The notes under the pieces are model-generated. The model was not told the origin of the DNA, made no database searches, and saw only the letters and a program-made list of their open reading frames with translations. DNA of 64,000 nt from an uncultured Cohaesibacter sp. (GTDB lineage: Bacteria > Pseudomonadota > Alphaproteobacteria > Rhizobiales > Cohaesibacteraceae). Each line of letters opens with the position of its first letter. Position 1 is the stretch's first letter. The stretch is from contig NZ_OY781114.1 in the NCBI RefSeq assembly GCF_963676485.1, positions 4,728,501 through 4,792,500 of the forward strand. The letters run 5' to 3'. Shown here one piece after another: positions 9,035-16,010 of the stretch. The position numbers and the translations under genes are program-made.

Positions 9035-10077
9035 ATGGGAACCATATCCGAGCGCAAGCGCAAAACGGGTCCTCAGCCTACCTTGCGCAGATCGTCATAA
9101 AGCGTGATGGCAATATTGTCCACCGCGAGAATAAAACATTCGACCGCAAGCGAATAGCTGAAAATGGATCGAAAAGCGCGAAGCTGACTTAACCAAACCC
9201 GATGGTCTTCAACAGGTACCGGGCAAGACCCTCGCGGATGCAATCGACAAATATGTAAAGACCAGCCACAAGCAGATTGGCCGAACCAAAACGCAAATCT
9301 TGAATACCATCAAAAATGAGTATGATATCGCCTTGATGCATTGCGCTGACATTGATAGTCAGGTGCTTGTCGCTTTTGTCGAAAAGCTAAACACACGCGT
9401 TTCACCCCAGACAGCGCAGAACTACATGTCTCATCTGGGGGCTATCTTCTCTATCGCCAAACCGGCGTGGGAGTTGCCGCTCGATAAGCAAGCCCATATT
9501 GATGCGATGGCCGTCCTATCCTGAGAGAACTTGATTTGCTTATTGAGCACTTCAAGCACAAAGCAAAATTCCGCAAGCAGAGCATTCCCATGCAGGACAT
9601 CATTCCTTTTGCTCTCTTTTCGACGAGGCGACAGGAGGAAATCTGTACAATCTTGTGGGACGATCTGGACAAGGAAGGCAAACGCATTCTTGTGCGCAAC
9701 ATGAAAAAACCTGGCGAGAAAATCGGCAAAAATGTCTGGTGCGATTTGCCTGATCCGTGCCTAGACATTATCGAAGCGCAGCCGAAGAAAGCGCCTCAGA
9801 TCTTTCCTTATAATCATCGCTCCATCAGCGCAGCTTTTACCCGCGCCTGCCATTTCCTTGAAATCGAAGATTTACGCTTTCACGACCTCCGCCACGAAGG
9901 AACGAGCCGCCTATTTGAGATGGGTTATAACATCCCCCATGCAGCCGCAGTAACCGGACACCGGTCATGGTCAAGTTTGAAGCGTTATACGCATATCCGA
10001 CAGACGGGGGATAAGTATGACGGGTGGACTGGCTGTCACTAGTTGGTGCGGCCGAGACGCGCCGCCAAAGAAACTAA
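9035..10077 (+). pseudogene. Tyrosine recombinase (dusA-associated type), multiply frameshifted
   Basis: The pieces read as one integrase: MGTISERKRK at 9035, then YLAQIVIKRDG in another frame, then a core-binding segment (TLADAIDKYVKTSHKQIGRTK) in a third, then the catalytic domain from about 9525. Catalytic residues are still visible: Arg in STRRQEE, HDLRHEG, GHRS and the Tyr in KRYTH. A last frameshift near 10025 separates the body from the terminal VGAAETRRQRN, whose stop is at 10075-10077. With about four frameshifts it cannot make an active enzyme, so the element is immobile unless helped in trans. Confidence 0.85.
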
Positions 10078-10171
10078 ATTGGCTGAATTAAGCCATTTAC
10101 ATACATTCAGATCACCCAAAGTTACACAATTTGTTACACAAAATGTTTTACAATTGGTGCGACTTGAAAAT

Positions 10172-10360
10172 ACCTACATATCGTGTCCTGAGGGTCGAAC
10201 TATTAAGTTCAATCGACTTTCACCTTAAACGTACGAGCTGCCGGTTCGAAATAGAATACAGTATCCCTCATTCTGCCGCCATTACAGACCACCACTCATG
10301 GCAAGTTTGAAGAGTTATACGCATATCAGGTAGACGGGGATAAGCATAAAGGATGAAAAG
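10172..10360 (+). pseudogene. Second, more decayed integrase 3'-end remnant
   Basis: This stretch aligns base by base to the integrase 3' end about 315 bp upstream. For example CAAGTTTGAAG-GTTATACGCATATC and AGACGGGG-ATAAG are shared, and GAGC-GCC, ATCCC-CAT and GCCGC blocks align further left. No reading frame survives. It is either a tandem duplicate or the relic of an earlier integration by a related element at the same site. Confidence 0.6.
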
Positions 10361-10824
10361 ATAGTCTGGTAATTTATAGTTTTCACTTTAACTTTGTTAG
10401 TCAGTTCAAGTCTGGGGTCCCAGGACAAGTTTTCCCGACAAAATTAATCGAATGATTCATCGATCAAAGCGAGGCATTTAGAACAGACTGCGGGCATTTT
10501 CCGTTAGTACTCAACACATCAAAAGTTTTAGCAAACAAACTTCAGCAGATAATATACTGGGCCAGGACTCTTTATTCATTCAATAGTCACTCAAAGTCGT
10601 TATGCTCTACATACGGAGTTCGCTTGTCGGCAATAAGGGCTAACCAGCTAAGAAATTGGCGGTGTCTCAAGTGAACAGGTCATTTCTTAAGGAAAACGAT
10701 TTTGATATCTCTTCTTTGATTTTAATGCAAAGAATCTCATCCAATTGACGTTAAGCAACTTGCTTGTAAATGTTCATTGAAATAAAAATACAACTCTTGA
10801 TACACTCACATCAGGATTTTAACT
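10361..10824. other. AT-rich intergenic stretch before the cargo kinase gene
   Basis: About 460 bp with no convincing coding frame. Base composition is distinctly AT-rich, like the two genes that follow and unlike the flanking chromosome. The last 80 bp presumably hold the promoter of the kinase gene. AGGA at 10812-10815 serves as its ribosome binding site. Confidence 0.5.
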
Positions 10825-11631
10825 GTGCAAACTCTTACCAAAAATGACATTTCGCCAGATGACCTGTACCGTCTTTTTGAAGTCGCCTTTGACAGCATTA
10901 GCGCATTTAAACACGATGCATTATCTCCAGTGTCAGCAGCGAAATATGCTGTTGAAGTGCTTGAGGAAATTTCATTTGATCCCCAAAACGATCTTTTTCA
11001 ACCAGCTATTTCTTTATTGAACACATCCACAAAACACCTTCATCGAAGCATTCAAACCCTAAACATGTACGCTCCATATTCGTTTCTAGATGGCAAATCA
11101 GTCTCTGCCAGATTTTCTCAATTTGCCGCAAATCCACACGAGCTGTTTCACGAAATATCAAGAGAATTCCCGCAACTAGACATAACCATCCAAAGTCATG
11201 CAAAAAATATTTTTTTGATTTACCCACACTGTGCATTGTATTGCATATTTCTCGAACTACTGACAAATTGCCATAAGCACGGATCGAAAAAAGTAGAATT
11301 TAGTTGGCGCCTAACCGAAGACTTTCTTATTTGCACTATATCCGACGATGGCCCAGGGCTACCTAATCTACCCAACAGTTATGATGTTGAGATGAGCGAT
11401 TTGTCACGACAATTTGCGAAAATTGGCAGAGACAGAAGATTATCGGGTCAAAGAGAGCCCCAAGGTTTGCGCCTACTTAGTAGGCTAGCCTATAAATCAC
11501 AGGGTGTATTAAAGTTTAAAAACAGCAGCCTTGGCGGCAACCAAACTGAGATATCACTTAAACCATTGGGCATCTGGGCAAGTTCAGAATATAAGCTCCT
11601 ACAAGAAAACTCAAGGCTTCAATCATCATGA
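10825..11631 (+). CDS. Soluble histidine kinase-like protein of a prophage cargo pair
   Basis: A 268-residue protein with no membrane segment and no recognisable sensor domain. Residues about 20-75 resemble a dimerisation/phosphotransfer helix pair with His30 in FKHDALSPVSAA, a degenerate H-box. The C-terminal half is a HATPase-like domain with the N-box-like LELLTNCHKHGS, a G1 box SDDGPGLPNLP, and a G2-like GLRLLSRLA. GTG start with AGGA nine bases upstream. The stop overlaps the next gene's ATG (ATGA), implying translational coupling to the response regulator. It is AT-rich and opposite in strand to the phage genes, so it is likely cargo. A sensing/phosphorelay role in phage defence is inferred, not shown. 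Confidence 0.75.
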   Translation: MQTLTKNDISPDDLYRLFEVAFDSISAFKHDALSPVSAAKYAVEVLEEISFDPQNDLFQPAISLLNTSTKHLHRSIQTLNMYAPYSFLDGKSVSARFSQFAANPHELFHEISREFPQLDITIQSHAKNIFLIYPHCALYCIFLELLTNCHKHGSKKVEFSWRLTEDFLICTISDDGPGLPNLPNSYDVEMSDLSRQFAKIGRDRRLSGQREPQGLRLLSRLAYKSQGVLKFKNSSLGGNQTEISLKPLGIWASSEYKLLQENSRLQSS

Positions 11632-12395
11632 GAATAAATAGTGTATTAGTTCTCGACGACGAACAAACAAGTCTTGAATTAATAGAAATGATATTAAAAT
11701 CCAGTTTGGAAGTAGATACTGTAGTATTAACGAAATTTCCATCAGAAGCCGTCAAACTTGCCAACATTCATTTTTTTGACCTTGTCCTCATTGACGTAAC
11801 ACTTCAATACAAAGGGTCTCCTTTCGGCGGGCTAGAAGTTTATTCTGAGCTAGCCCCTCGCTACGGCAAATCTTCGCTTCTTGCCTATTCAAGCTACGTT
11901 ACCGACGATTTACTCAAAAAATATGATTTTCCTTTCAATTTTTGTGAAAAGCTCCCCAACGCGGGGTCATTTCGTGATGTACTAAAATCATCTCTCCAAT
12001 CTCTACGAGAAAGGCAGAGTTGTTTTGTAGCAATGCCGTTTTCCGATGAATATAACGGCCTCTTCAAAAGTATTAAGTCGGCCATACAATCTCAGGGGTA
12101 TCGCTGCATAAGAGTCGACGAGGAACATTTCACTCAGTCTATAGTAGACAAAATACTTGATGAAATAATAAAATGTAAACTAGTTGTCTTCGTCGCATCT
12201 GGAAACAATCCAAACGTTTTTTTCGAATTAGGCTATTCTGTTGCGTTAAGAAAAGAAGTAGTATCGATAACAAATTCACACTCAAACCTGCCATTCGATA
12301 TCAGAGATAGGAATGCAATTTCATACAACACAGATCTTAAATATTTGCAAGAATCAATAAGAAACAGAATATATGCATTAACAATCGTTCGTTAA
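11628..12395 (+). CDS. Response regulator fused to a nucleoside-deoxyribosyltransferase/TIR-like effector domain
   Basis: 255 residues. Residues 1-125 form a receiver domain: acidic pair Asp10-Asp11 (VLVLDDEQ), probable phospho-acceptor Asp56 (DLVLIDVTLQ) and conserved Lys108 (FCEKLP). Residues about 131-235 form a second alpha/beta domain beginning SCFVAMPFSDEYNGLF, with VDEEHFTQSIVDKI and NNPNVFFELGYSVAL, then PFDIRDRNAISY. That pattern is characteristic of nucleoside 2-deoxyribosyltransferase-like/TIR-like domains, where the Glu (here Glu200) can act in N-glycosidic bond cleavage. No DNA-binding domain is present, so the output is probably enzymatic. The gene overlaps the kinase gene by four bases. 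It resembles the logic of Detocs-type defence, but the exact architecture is not one I recognise. Confidence 0.75.
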   Translation: MRINSVLVLDDEQTSLELIEMILKSSLEVDTVVLTKFPSEAVKLANIHFFDLVLIDVTLQYKGSPFGGLEVYSELAPRYGKSSLLAYSSYVTDDLLKKYDFPFNFCEKLPNAGSFRDVLKSSLQSLRERQSCFVAMPFSDEYNGLFKSIKSAIQSQGYRCIRVDEEHFTQSIVDKILDEIIKCKLVVFVASGNNPNVFFELGYSVALRKEVVSITNSHSNLPFDIRDRNAISYNTDLKYLQESIRNRIYALTIVR

Positions 12396-12427
12396 TAAAC
12401 GTACATTGCGAAGTGTCAAAAAGAAAA

Positions 12428-12625
12428 TTATTTATCCGCCTTCTCATCCAGCTTATCCTCAATCCGCTTGAGGCTGTCAAAGATCCGATCCGTGGTGCGC
12501 CCATAGCCTTTCATGCGCTCCTCCAAGACCATGATCTTGGCCCGCGTCATGAAGTGGGATCCGGACACTGCAGCGACTAGCCCAGCGATGTAAAAAAGAT
12601 CTTTGATTTCTGCACTCAATGCCAT
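12428..12625 (-). CDS. Small phage membrane protein with coiled coil
   Basis: A 65-residue protein with one hydrophobic segment (LFYIAGLVAAVSG, residues about 10-25) and a charged helical tail ending in DSLKRIEDKLDEKADK. The layout resembles small phage lysis accessory proteins of the XhlA kind. It is the last gene of the minus-strand lysis block, four bases after the lipoprotein gene. A precise function cannot be assigned. Confidence 0.5.
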   Translation of the reverse strand: MALSAEIKDLFYIAGLVAAVSGSHFMTRAKIMVLEERMKGYGRTTDRIFDSLKRIEDKLDEKADK

Positions 12626-12629
12626 CGCC

Positions 12630-12884
12630 CTAGCCCCCGCACCGTTGCCGGATCAAATCGTTATTGATCCGCAAGTCTTTCAAGAATTGTTCGGCCCCGA
12701 TCGGAGCATCAGACCGAAGGCGACCGCCCGCCGTCAGCCATTTTTTGAATTCGGCTTTTAGCGCTGGCGTCACCTGGACAACGCGCGCTTGGCAGAGCGT
12801 ATCAAGGCTGATCGTCCTGGACGGACAGCCAGCCAGGAACGGACTAAAGGCCATCAATGACAGCGCCAAGATCTTTTTCCACAT
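12630..12884 (-). CDS. Small lipoprotein, probable outer-membrane spanin (Rz1-like)
   Basis: An 84-residue protein with a lipoprotein signal: MWKKILALSLMAFSPFLAGC, with the lipobox cysteine at residue 20. Spanin lipoproteins pair with an inner-membrane coiled-coil partner to fuse the membranes at lysis. The start at 12884 is preferred over a longer frame from 13037 because it begins the signal peptide and follows AAGGATAGG. The neighbouring 53-residue protein upstream is a good inner-membrane partner. Confidence 0.6.
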   Translation of the reverse strand: MWKKILALSLMAFSPFLAGCPSRTISLDTLCQARVVQVTPALKAEFKKWLTAGGRLRSDAPIGAEQFLKDLRINNDLIRQRCGG

Positions 12885-12903
12885 TGATCCTATCCTTGAT
12901 CGT

Positions 12904-13065
12904 TTACGCCTGTTTATTGATGGTGAGTTGCCTTTCAAGAGCGGCCTTTTGCGCTTTGAGCCTACCATTCTCCTGCAAGGTCCGGCTGGCGGTATAGTCG
13001 GCATAGAGGGAGCGCACCAGCTCACCCAGAAAGCCAAGCAACGCGCCTATGATCCATTCCCACAT
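12904..13065 (-). CDS. Short inner-membrane coiled-coil protein, possible i-spanin
   Basis: A 53-residue frame starting MWEWIIGALLGFLGELVRSL and ending ERQLTINKQA, found by reading the minus strand between the holin-like and lipoprotein genes. It has one N-terminal membrane segment followed by a charged helix rich in Lys, Arg, Gln and Glu, as in Rz-type spanins. GGAGGG precedes the ATG. It is shorter than typical i-spanins, so the role is tentative. Confidence 0.5.
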   Translation of the reverse strand: MWEWIIGALLGFLGELVRSLYADYTASRTLQENGRLKAQKAALERQLTINKQA

Positions 13066-13083
13066 GGCGCCAGCCCTCCCACA

Positions 13084-13563
13084 TTATGCGCTTGGCTGCG
13101 CGGCCAGATCCAAATCAAGCATGAAGCGCTCACCGAATTTGGCCCTGATCAGGTCGGCAAGCTTGTCCGGTGTCAGCTTGAAGTATTTCACCGCGTCAGG
13201 GCTCATTTTGACAACGTAATTGGCAACGAGCGCCACGGCTTCATTGTCAATTTCTATTCCGGCCTTGCCATCCAGCTTTTTGAGAAGCGTTTCAAGGGCG
13301 CTGCCGATGCCGCGCTCAATAGCCCCGTGCAGGCTTTCGCGCTGTTTGGCTTCCATCTGTAGGCCAAACCAGCGTTTCGCCGCCCACGCCGCCGCCCCAA
13401 CGATCACAGAGGCCAACAGGCTGACAAGGGACTGCACAAAGTCATTTGCAAGGGACGTGAGCGGGGAAAGGTCGATAGTGGCCGCGCTGGCCGGTGCTGC
13501 AAACATGCAGGCCGTGGCAAGGCCAAGGGCGATAGCTGGAAAAAATGAAAGTCGGAAAGTCAT
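13084..13563 (-). CDS. Phage holin-like membrane protein
   Basis: 159 residues with an N-terminal signal-like segment (FFPAIALGLATACMFAAPASAA) and a second strong membrane helix (SLLASVIVGAAAWAAKRWFG, about residues 46-65). An amphipathic, charged C-terminal region follows. This layout resembles LLH-type phage holins. It lies directly after the endolysin gene and before the spanin-like pair, which fits a lysis cassette: endolysin, holin, spanins. Confidence 0.6.
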   Translation of the reverse strand: MTFRLSFFPAIALGLATACMFAAPASAATIDLSPLTSLANDFVQSLVSLLASVIVGAAAWAAKRWFGLQMEAKQRESLHGAIERGIGSALETLLKKLDGKAGIEIDNEAVALVANYVVKMSPDAVKYFKLTPDKLADLIRAKFGERFMLDLDLAAQPSA

Positions 13564-13638
13564 GATAATTGCTCCATTTGAGAGTTGAAAAATCTTCCCT
13601 CAAAGAGTCTCATGGCTTTCCGCCCCGTTGATATCTTT

Positions 13639-14388
13639 TCACGCTTCGTTGGTTGAAAGCGTTCCATCCGAGTTGACCTGAGGCAAACTTTCAAAGCCGC
13701 CCCCACTATATGGGATATCATTTGCAGGCCAGTGATAGGACAAGACGCGATCTGTCGAGAATGGCCGGATGGTCACCGCGTCCCCTTGGTTGCCGCCGAT
13801 CACCATCAGATTGCCATGCTGATCACGCCCGACCACAAAGCCAACATGCCCCTTTGTTCCGGTGCGACTGCCCCGCCACAACACCACCACAGCGCCCACA
13901 CAAGGCCCCTTTAGCTGCAAGCCCCAATGCTGCCAGAGGTAAGAGCGTGCGCCCGCTGATCTGGTCGAGCGGATCCCGCATTCCTCCAGCACCCCGCCAA
14001 CAAAGCCCGCACACCATGGCGTCTCATCATCGGTAAAAGGCATGCGTATTTTGATCCACCATTCCAGAATTTTCGGGTTGTGCCGGTTGCCCTTATATTC
14101 GCGCAAGCCCAGGTAGGAGCGCGCCACCTGAAGCCATTTTGGTTCATCCAGCCCCGCAATGGCCTTTTCTCGTTTGGTCCGGCCTGCAGTCACCTGATCG
14201 ACGCGCCCGTCAAACAAAGCCGCCTTGGTGAGCGGCCCCACATAGGAGCGGGCACGATAGCCAATCGAGCGTTTAAAATCGATAATCGCCCGGTTGGTCA
14301 GTCGCCCGCGCCCTCCGTCAATAGCCCCTTTGTAAAAGCCCTTTGCCTTTAGTGCTTTCTGGATGGCCTTGATTTCCTTTTTGGTCAT
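13639..14388 (-). CDS. Phage endolysin, TIGR02594 family
   Basis: About 249 residues. Residues 1-60 form a peptidoglycan-binding domain (IQKALKAKGFYKGAIDGGRG). The remainder is a CHAP/NlpC-like TIGR02594 domain, with DETPWCAGFVGGVLEECGI containing the nucleophilic Cys and GTKGHVGFVVGRD containing the His. It should cleave peptidoglycan at host lysis. The start at 14388 is preferred because a GAGGG ribosome binding site precedes it. That site lies inside a perfect inverted repeat. Confidence 0.8.
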   Translation of the reverse strand: MTKKEIKAIQKALKAKGFYKGAIDGGRGRLTNRAIIDFKRSIGYRARSYVGPLTKAALFDGRVDQVTAGRTKREKAIAGLDEPKWLQVARSYLGLREYKGNRHNPKILEWWIKIRMPFTDDETPWCAGFVGGVLEECGIRSTRSAGARSYLWQHWGLQLKGPCVGAVVVLWRGSRTGTKGHVGFVVGRDQHGNLMVIGGNQGDAVTIRPFSTDRVLSYHWPANDIPYSGGGFESLPQVNSDGTLSTNEA

Positions 14389-14393
14389 GAAAT

Positions 14394-14426
14394 TACCCTC
14401 GGTTGAGTTCAATCAATCCGAGGGTA
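14394..14426 (-). promoter_or_regulatory. Hairpin sequestering the endolysin ribosome binding site
   Basis: A perfect 9-bp inverted repeat, TACCCTCGG / CCGAGGGTA (14394-14402 and 14418-14426), with a 15-base loop. The GAGGG ribosome binding site of the endolysin gene is in its start-proximal arm. A related copy precedes the DUF2793 gene. Confidence 0.6.
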
Positions 14427-14469
14427 AGGGCTGGCTTGGCTTGGTTGATATGTAGGTGAATGGCGAAAG

Positions 14470-14670
14470 CTATGTCAGCAAGTCTATGGCTTTTTCCTTC
14501 GCGGTTTCATCAATCGCAAGGGAGCGGATATCGCCTGAAATCGCCTCAACCGGTCTTTGTTCAAGCCCACCCTCTTCGGTTTCGTCAAACAAGGCTATCG
14601 CGGCCCTGAAGATTTGACCGTCAAGGATCGCTTTGAAATGAAGCCCTTTGTCGGTTTTGGTAATGTCCAT
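14470..14670 (-). CDS. Small hypothetical phage protein
   Basis: A 66-residue, soluble, acidic protein beginning MDITKTDKGLHFKAI. It starts six bases after the DUF2793 gene ends, so the two are probably cotranscribed. No family was recognised. Its place between a tail gene and the endolysin gene suggests a tail or lysis accessory role. Confidence 0.55.
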   Translation of the reverse strand: MDITKTDKGLHFKAILDGQIFRAAIALFDETEEGGLEQRPVEAISGDIRSLAIDETAKEKAIDLLT

Positions 14671-14676
14671 GAAAAT

Positions 14677-15774
14677 CTACTCCGCCATATAGGTTGCTGT
14701 CATATAAAGCGTAACGTTGCCCGTCAGGTTCGCCGCCGTGACATAGGTGTCACCACCCGAGGCATCAGCCGACATCAGCCGGATCCTGCTCGTATCCTGC
14801 ATAAAGCCGTTCAATGTGGTGCCGGGTATCGTCAAGCCGCTCCAGAAACCGGCTAAGGCCGTTGCCCTGTTGGGAACACCGGTGAATGATTTTCGAAGAA
14901 ACGGGAGCCCACCAATAGCCAACTGACCAGCAAGGGAACTGACATCACTGGTCACCAAATGAATCCCCAAGTAAACAAGCGCCCCGATTTTGGTATAGAC
15001 GCCATAATCAGATGACAGAGTGGCAACGCCGCCACTCAAGCCAATCAGCGTGGGCGTCCAGATCCCCTCTTCGTAAGAGTTCAACTCATTGGCTGCGCTA
15101 TCCGCACCAAGGCGCAAATGATTGGGCAGATACACCGCGCCGCTGTCTTTTTTGACAACAAGACCATTATACCAGCTAGACCCGTCACTGACCTTGATGG
15201 AAAAATCATCATTGCCCGCGCAGCCCATTTCCGCGCGGCCAGACCAATTGGTCTGAAACAACAGGCTATTTGTGTCACTCGCCGCCGCCTTGTTGACCTT
15301 GATCTGATGCCCGTTTCCGGCATGGTTGAAAAGGCTTGCGCTGGAGGAAAGAGCAAGCCGGTTGGTTGCGTCCGCCGAGGCGTTCACGCCGATCTTGTCA
15401 AAAGACCCATCAGCCAGAGCTGTGCCAAGACTTGTTGAGATGAAATCAGACCAGCCCGCCCCGTCATAGCAAAGCAGTTTGCTTTCATCTTCCAGCCATG
15501 AGAGCCAGCCAGCCAAAGGCACAAATTCAATCCATGCCCCGTCTTGATAGGCTGCGATGCTGCCATCCCATCCGGTCCAGGCCCCGCTTGCCCCATCGGC
15601 CACGATATAGCGCGCACCATCAGCAGGTGCATCGGGTGGCGCTGAAAGATCCCGATCCAATACGGAAAGCTGCACAAGCGCATCCAGCATGCGCAAGGCT
15701 TCATTGTGGGTGATATGCTTCTGATTCTGGTTGCTCGCAATGTAAGGCAATTGCAAAAGCGCTGTAGACGTCAT
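14677..15774 (-). CDS. DUF2793 phage tail-associated protein
   Basis: 365 residues. The N-terminal part (TALLQLPYIASNQNQKHITH, then EALRMLDALVQLSVLDRD) is the DUF2793 signature found in prophages and gene transfer agent-like tails of Rhizobiales. The middle and C-terminal parts are Gly/Ser-rich beta-structure, as in receptor-binding or fibre proteins. It probably helps host recognition. Its start codon follows a hairpin leader similar to that of the endolysin gene. Confidence 0.8.
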   Translation of the reverse strand: MTSTALLQLPYIASNQNQKHITHNEALRMLDALVQLSVLDRDLSAPPDAPADGARYIVADGASGAWTGWDGSIAAYQDGAWIEFVPLAGWLSWLEDESKLLCYDGAGWSDFISTSLGTALADGSFDKIGVNASADATNRLALSSSASLFNHAGNGHQIKVNKAAASDTNSLLFQTNWSGRAEMGCAGNDDFSIKVSDGSSWYNGLVVKKDSGAVYLPNHLRLGADSAANELNSYEEGIWTPTLIGLSGGVATLSSDYGVYTKIGALVYLGIHLVTSDVSSLAGQLAIGGLPFLRKSFTGVPNRATALAGFWSGLTIPGTTLNGFMQDTSRIRLMSADASGGDTYVTAANLTGNVTLYMTATYMAE

Positions 15775-15780
15775 GAAAAG

Positions 15781-15811
15781 ACCCTCGGTTGAAATCTATC
15801 AATCCAAGGGT
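15781..15811 (-). promoter_or_regulatory. Hairpin at the DUF2793 gene ribosome binding site
   Basis: ACCCTCGG (15781-15788) and CCAAGGGT (15804-15811) pair on the minus strand with one G-U wobble. The GAGGG motif lies in the start-proximal arm. About 50 bases of this leader match the leader of the endolysin gene at 14394-14447, including TCAATCC and the GGCTGG-rich upstream part. Confidence 0.55.
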
Positions 15812-16010
15812 AAAGGCTGGTTCTGGATGGTTGAGAAGTGGGAGGCAGCCCCAATATCCAAACCTGTCTCAGAGGTTTAGCGAATGGTGAAAAAAATATA
15901 TTCCCTAAGCGACTATATCCACTATATCGACTTCTTTTTGCCAACAATACTTGCGTCCTCGCAAAATTTCAGGTCTTTGTTGTATTGTGGTTACAACTAG
16001 GAGTGATACT

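Noticed and set aside
10043-10228. Open frame of 61 codons after the integrase
   Set aside because: Its start covers the frameshifted integrase tail (VGAAETRRQRN in another frame) and the rest has no protein-like pattern.
10236-10275. tRNA 3'-end-like string (GGTTCGAA ... CTGCCGCCA) next to the integrase
   Set aside because: The bases align column by column to the integrase 3' end at about 9910-9955, so the resemblance to a T-loop and CCA end is accidental.
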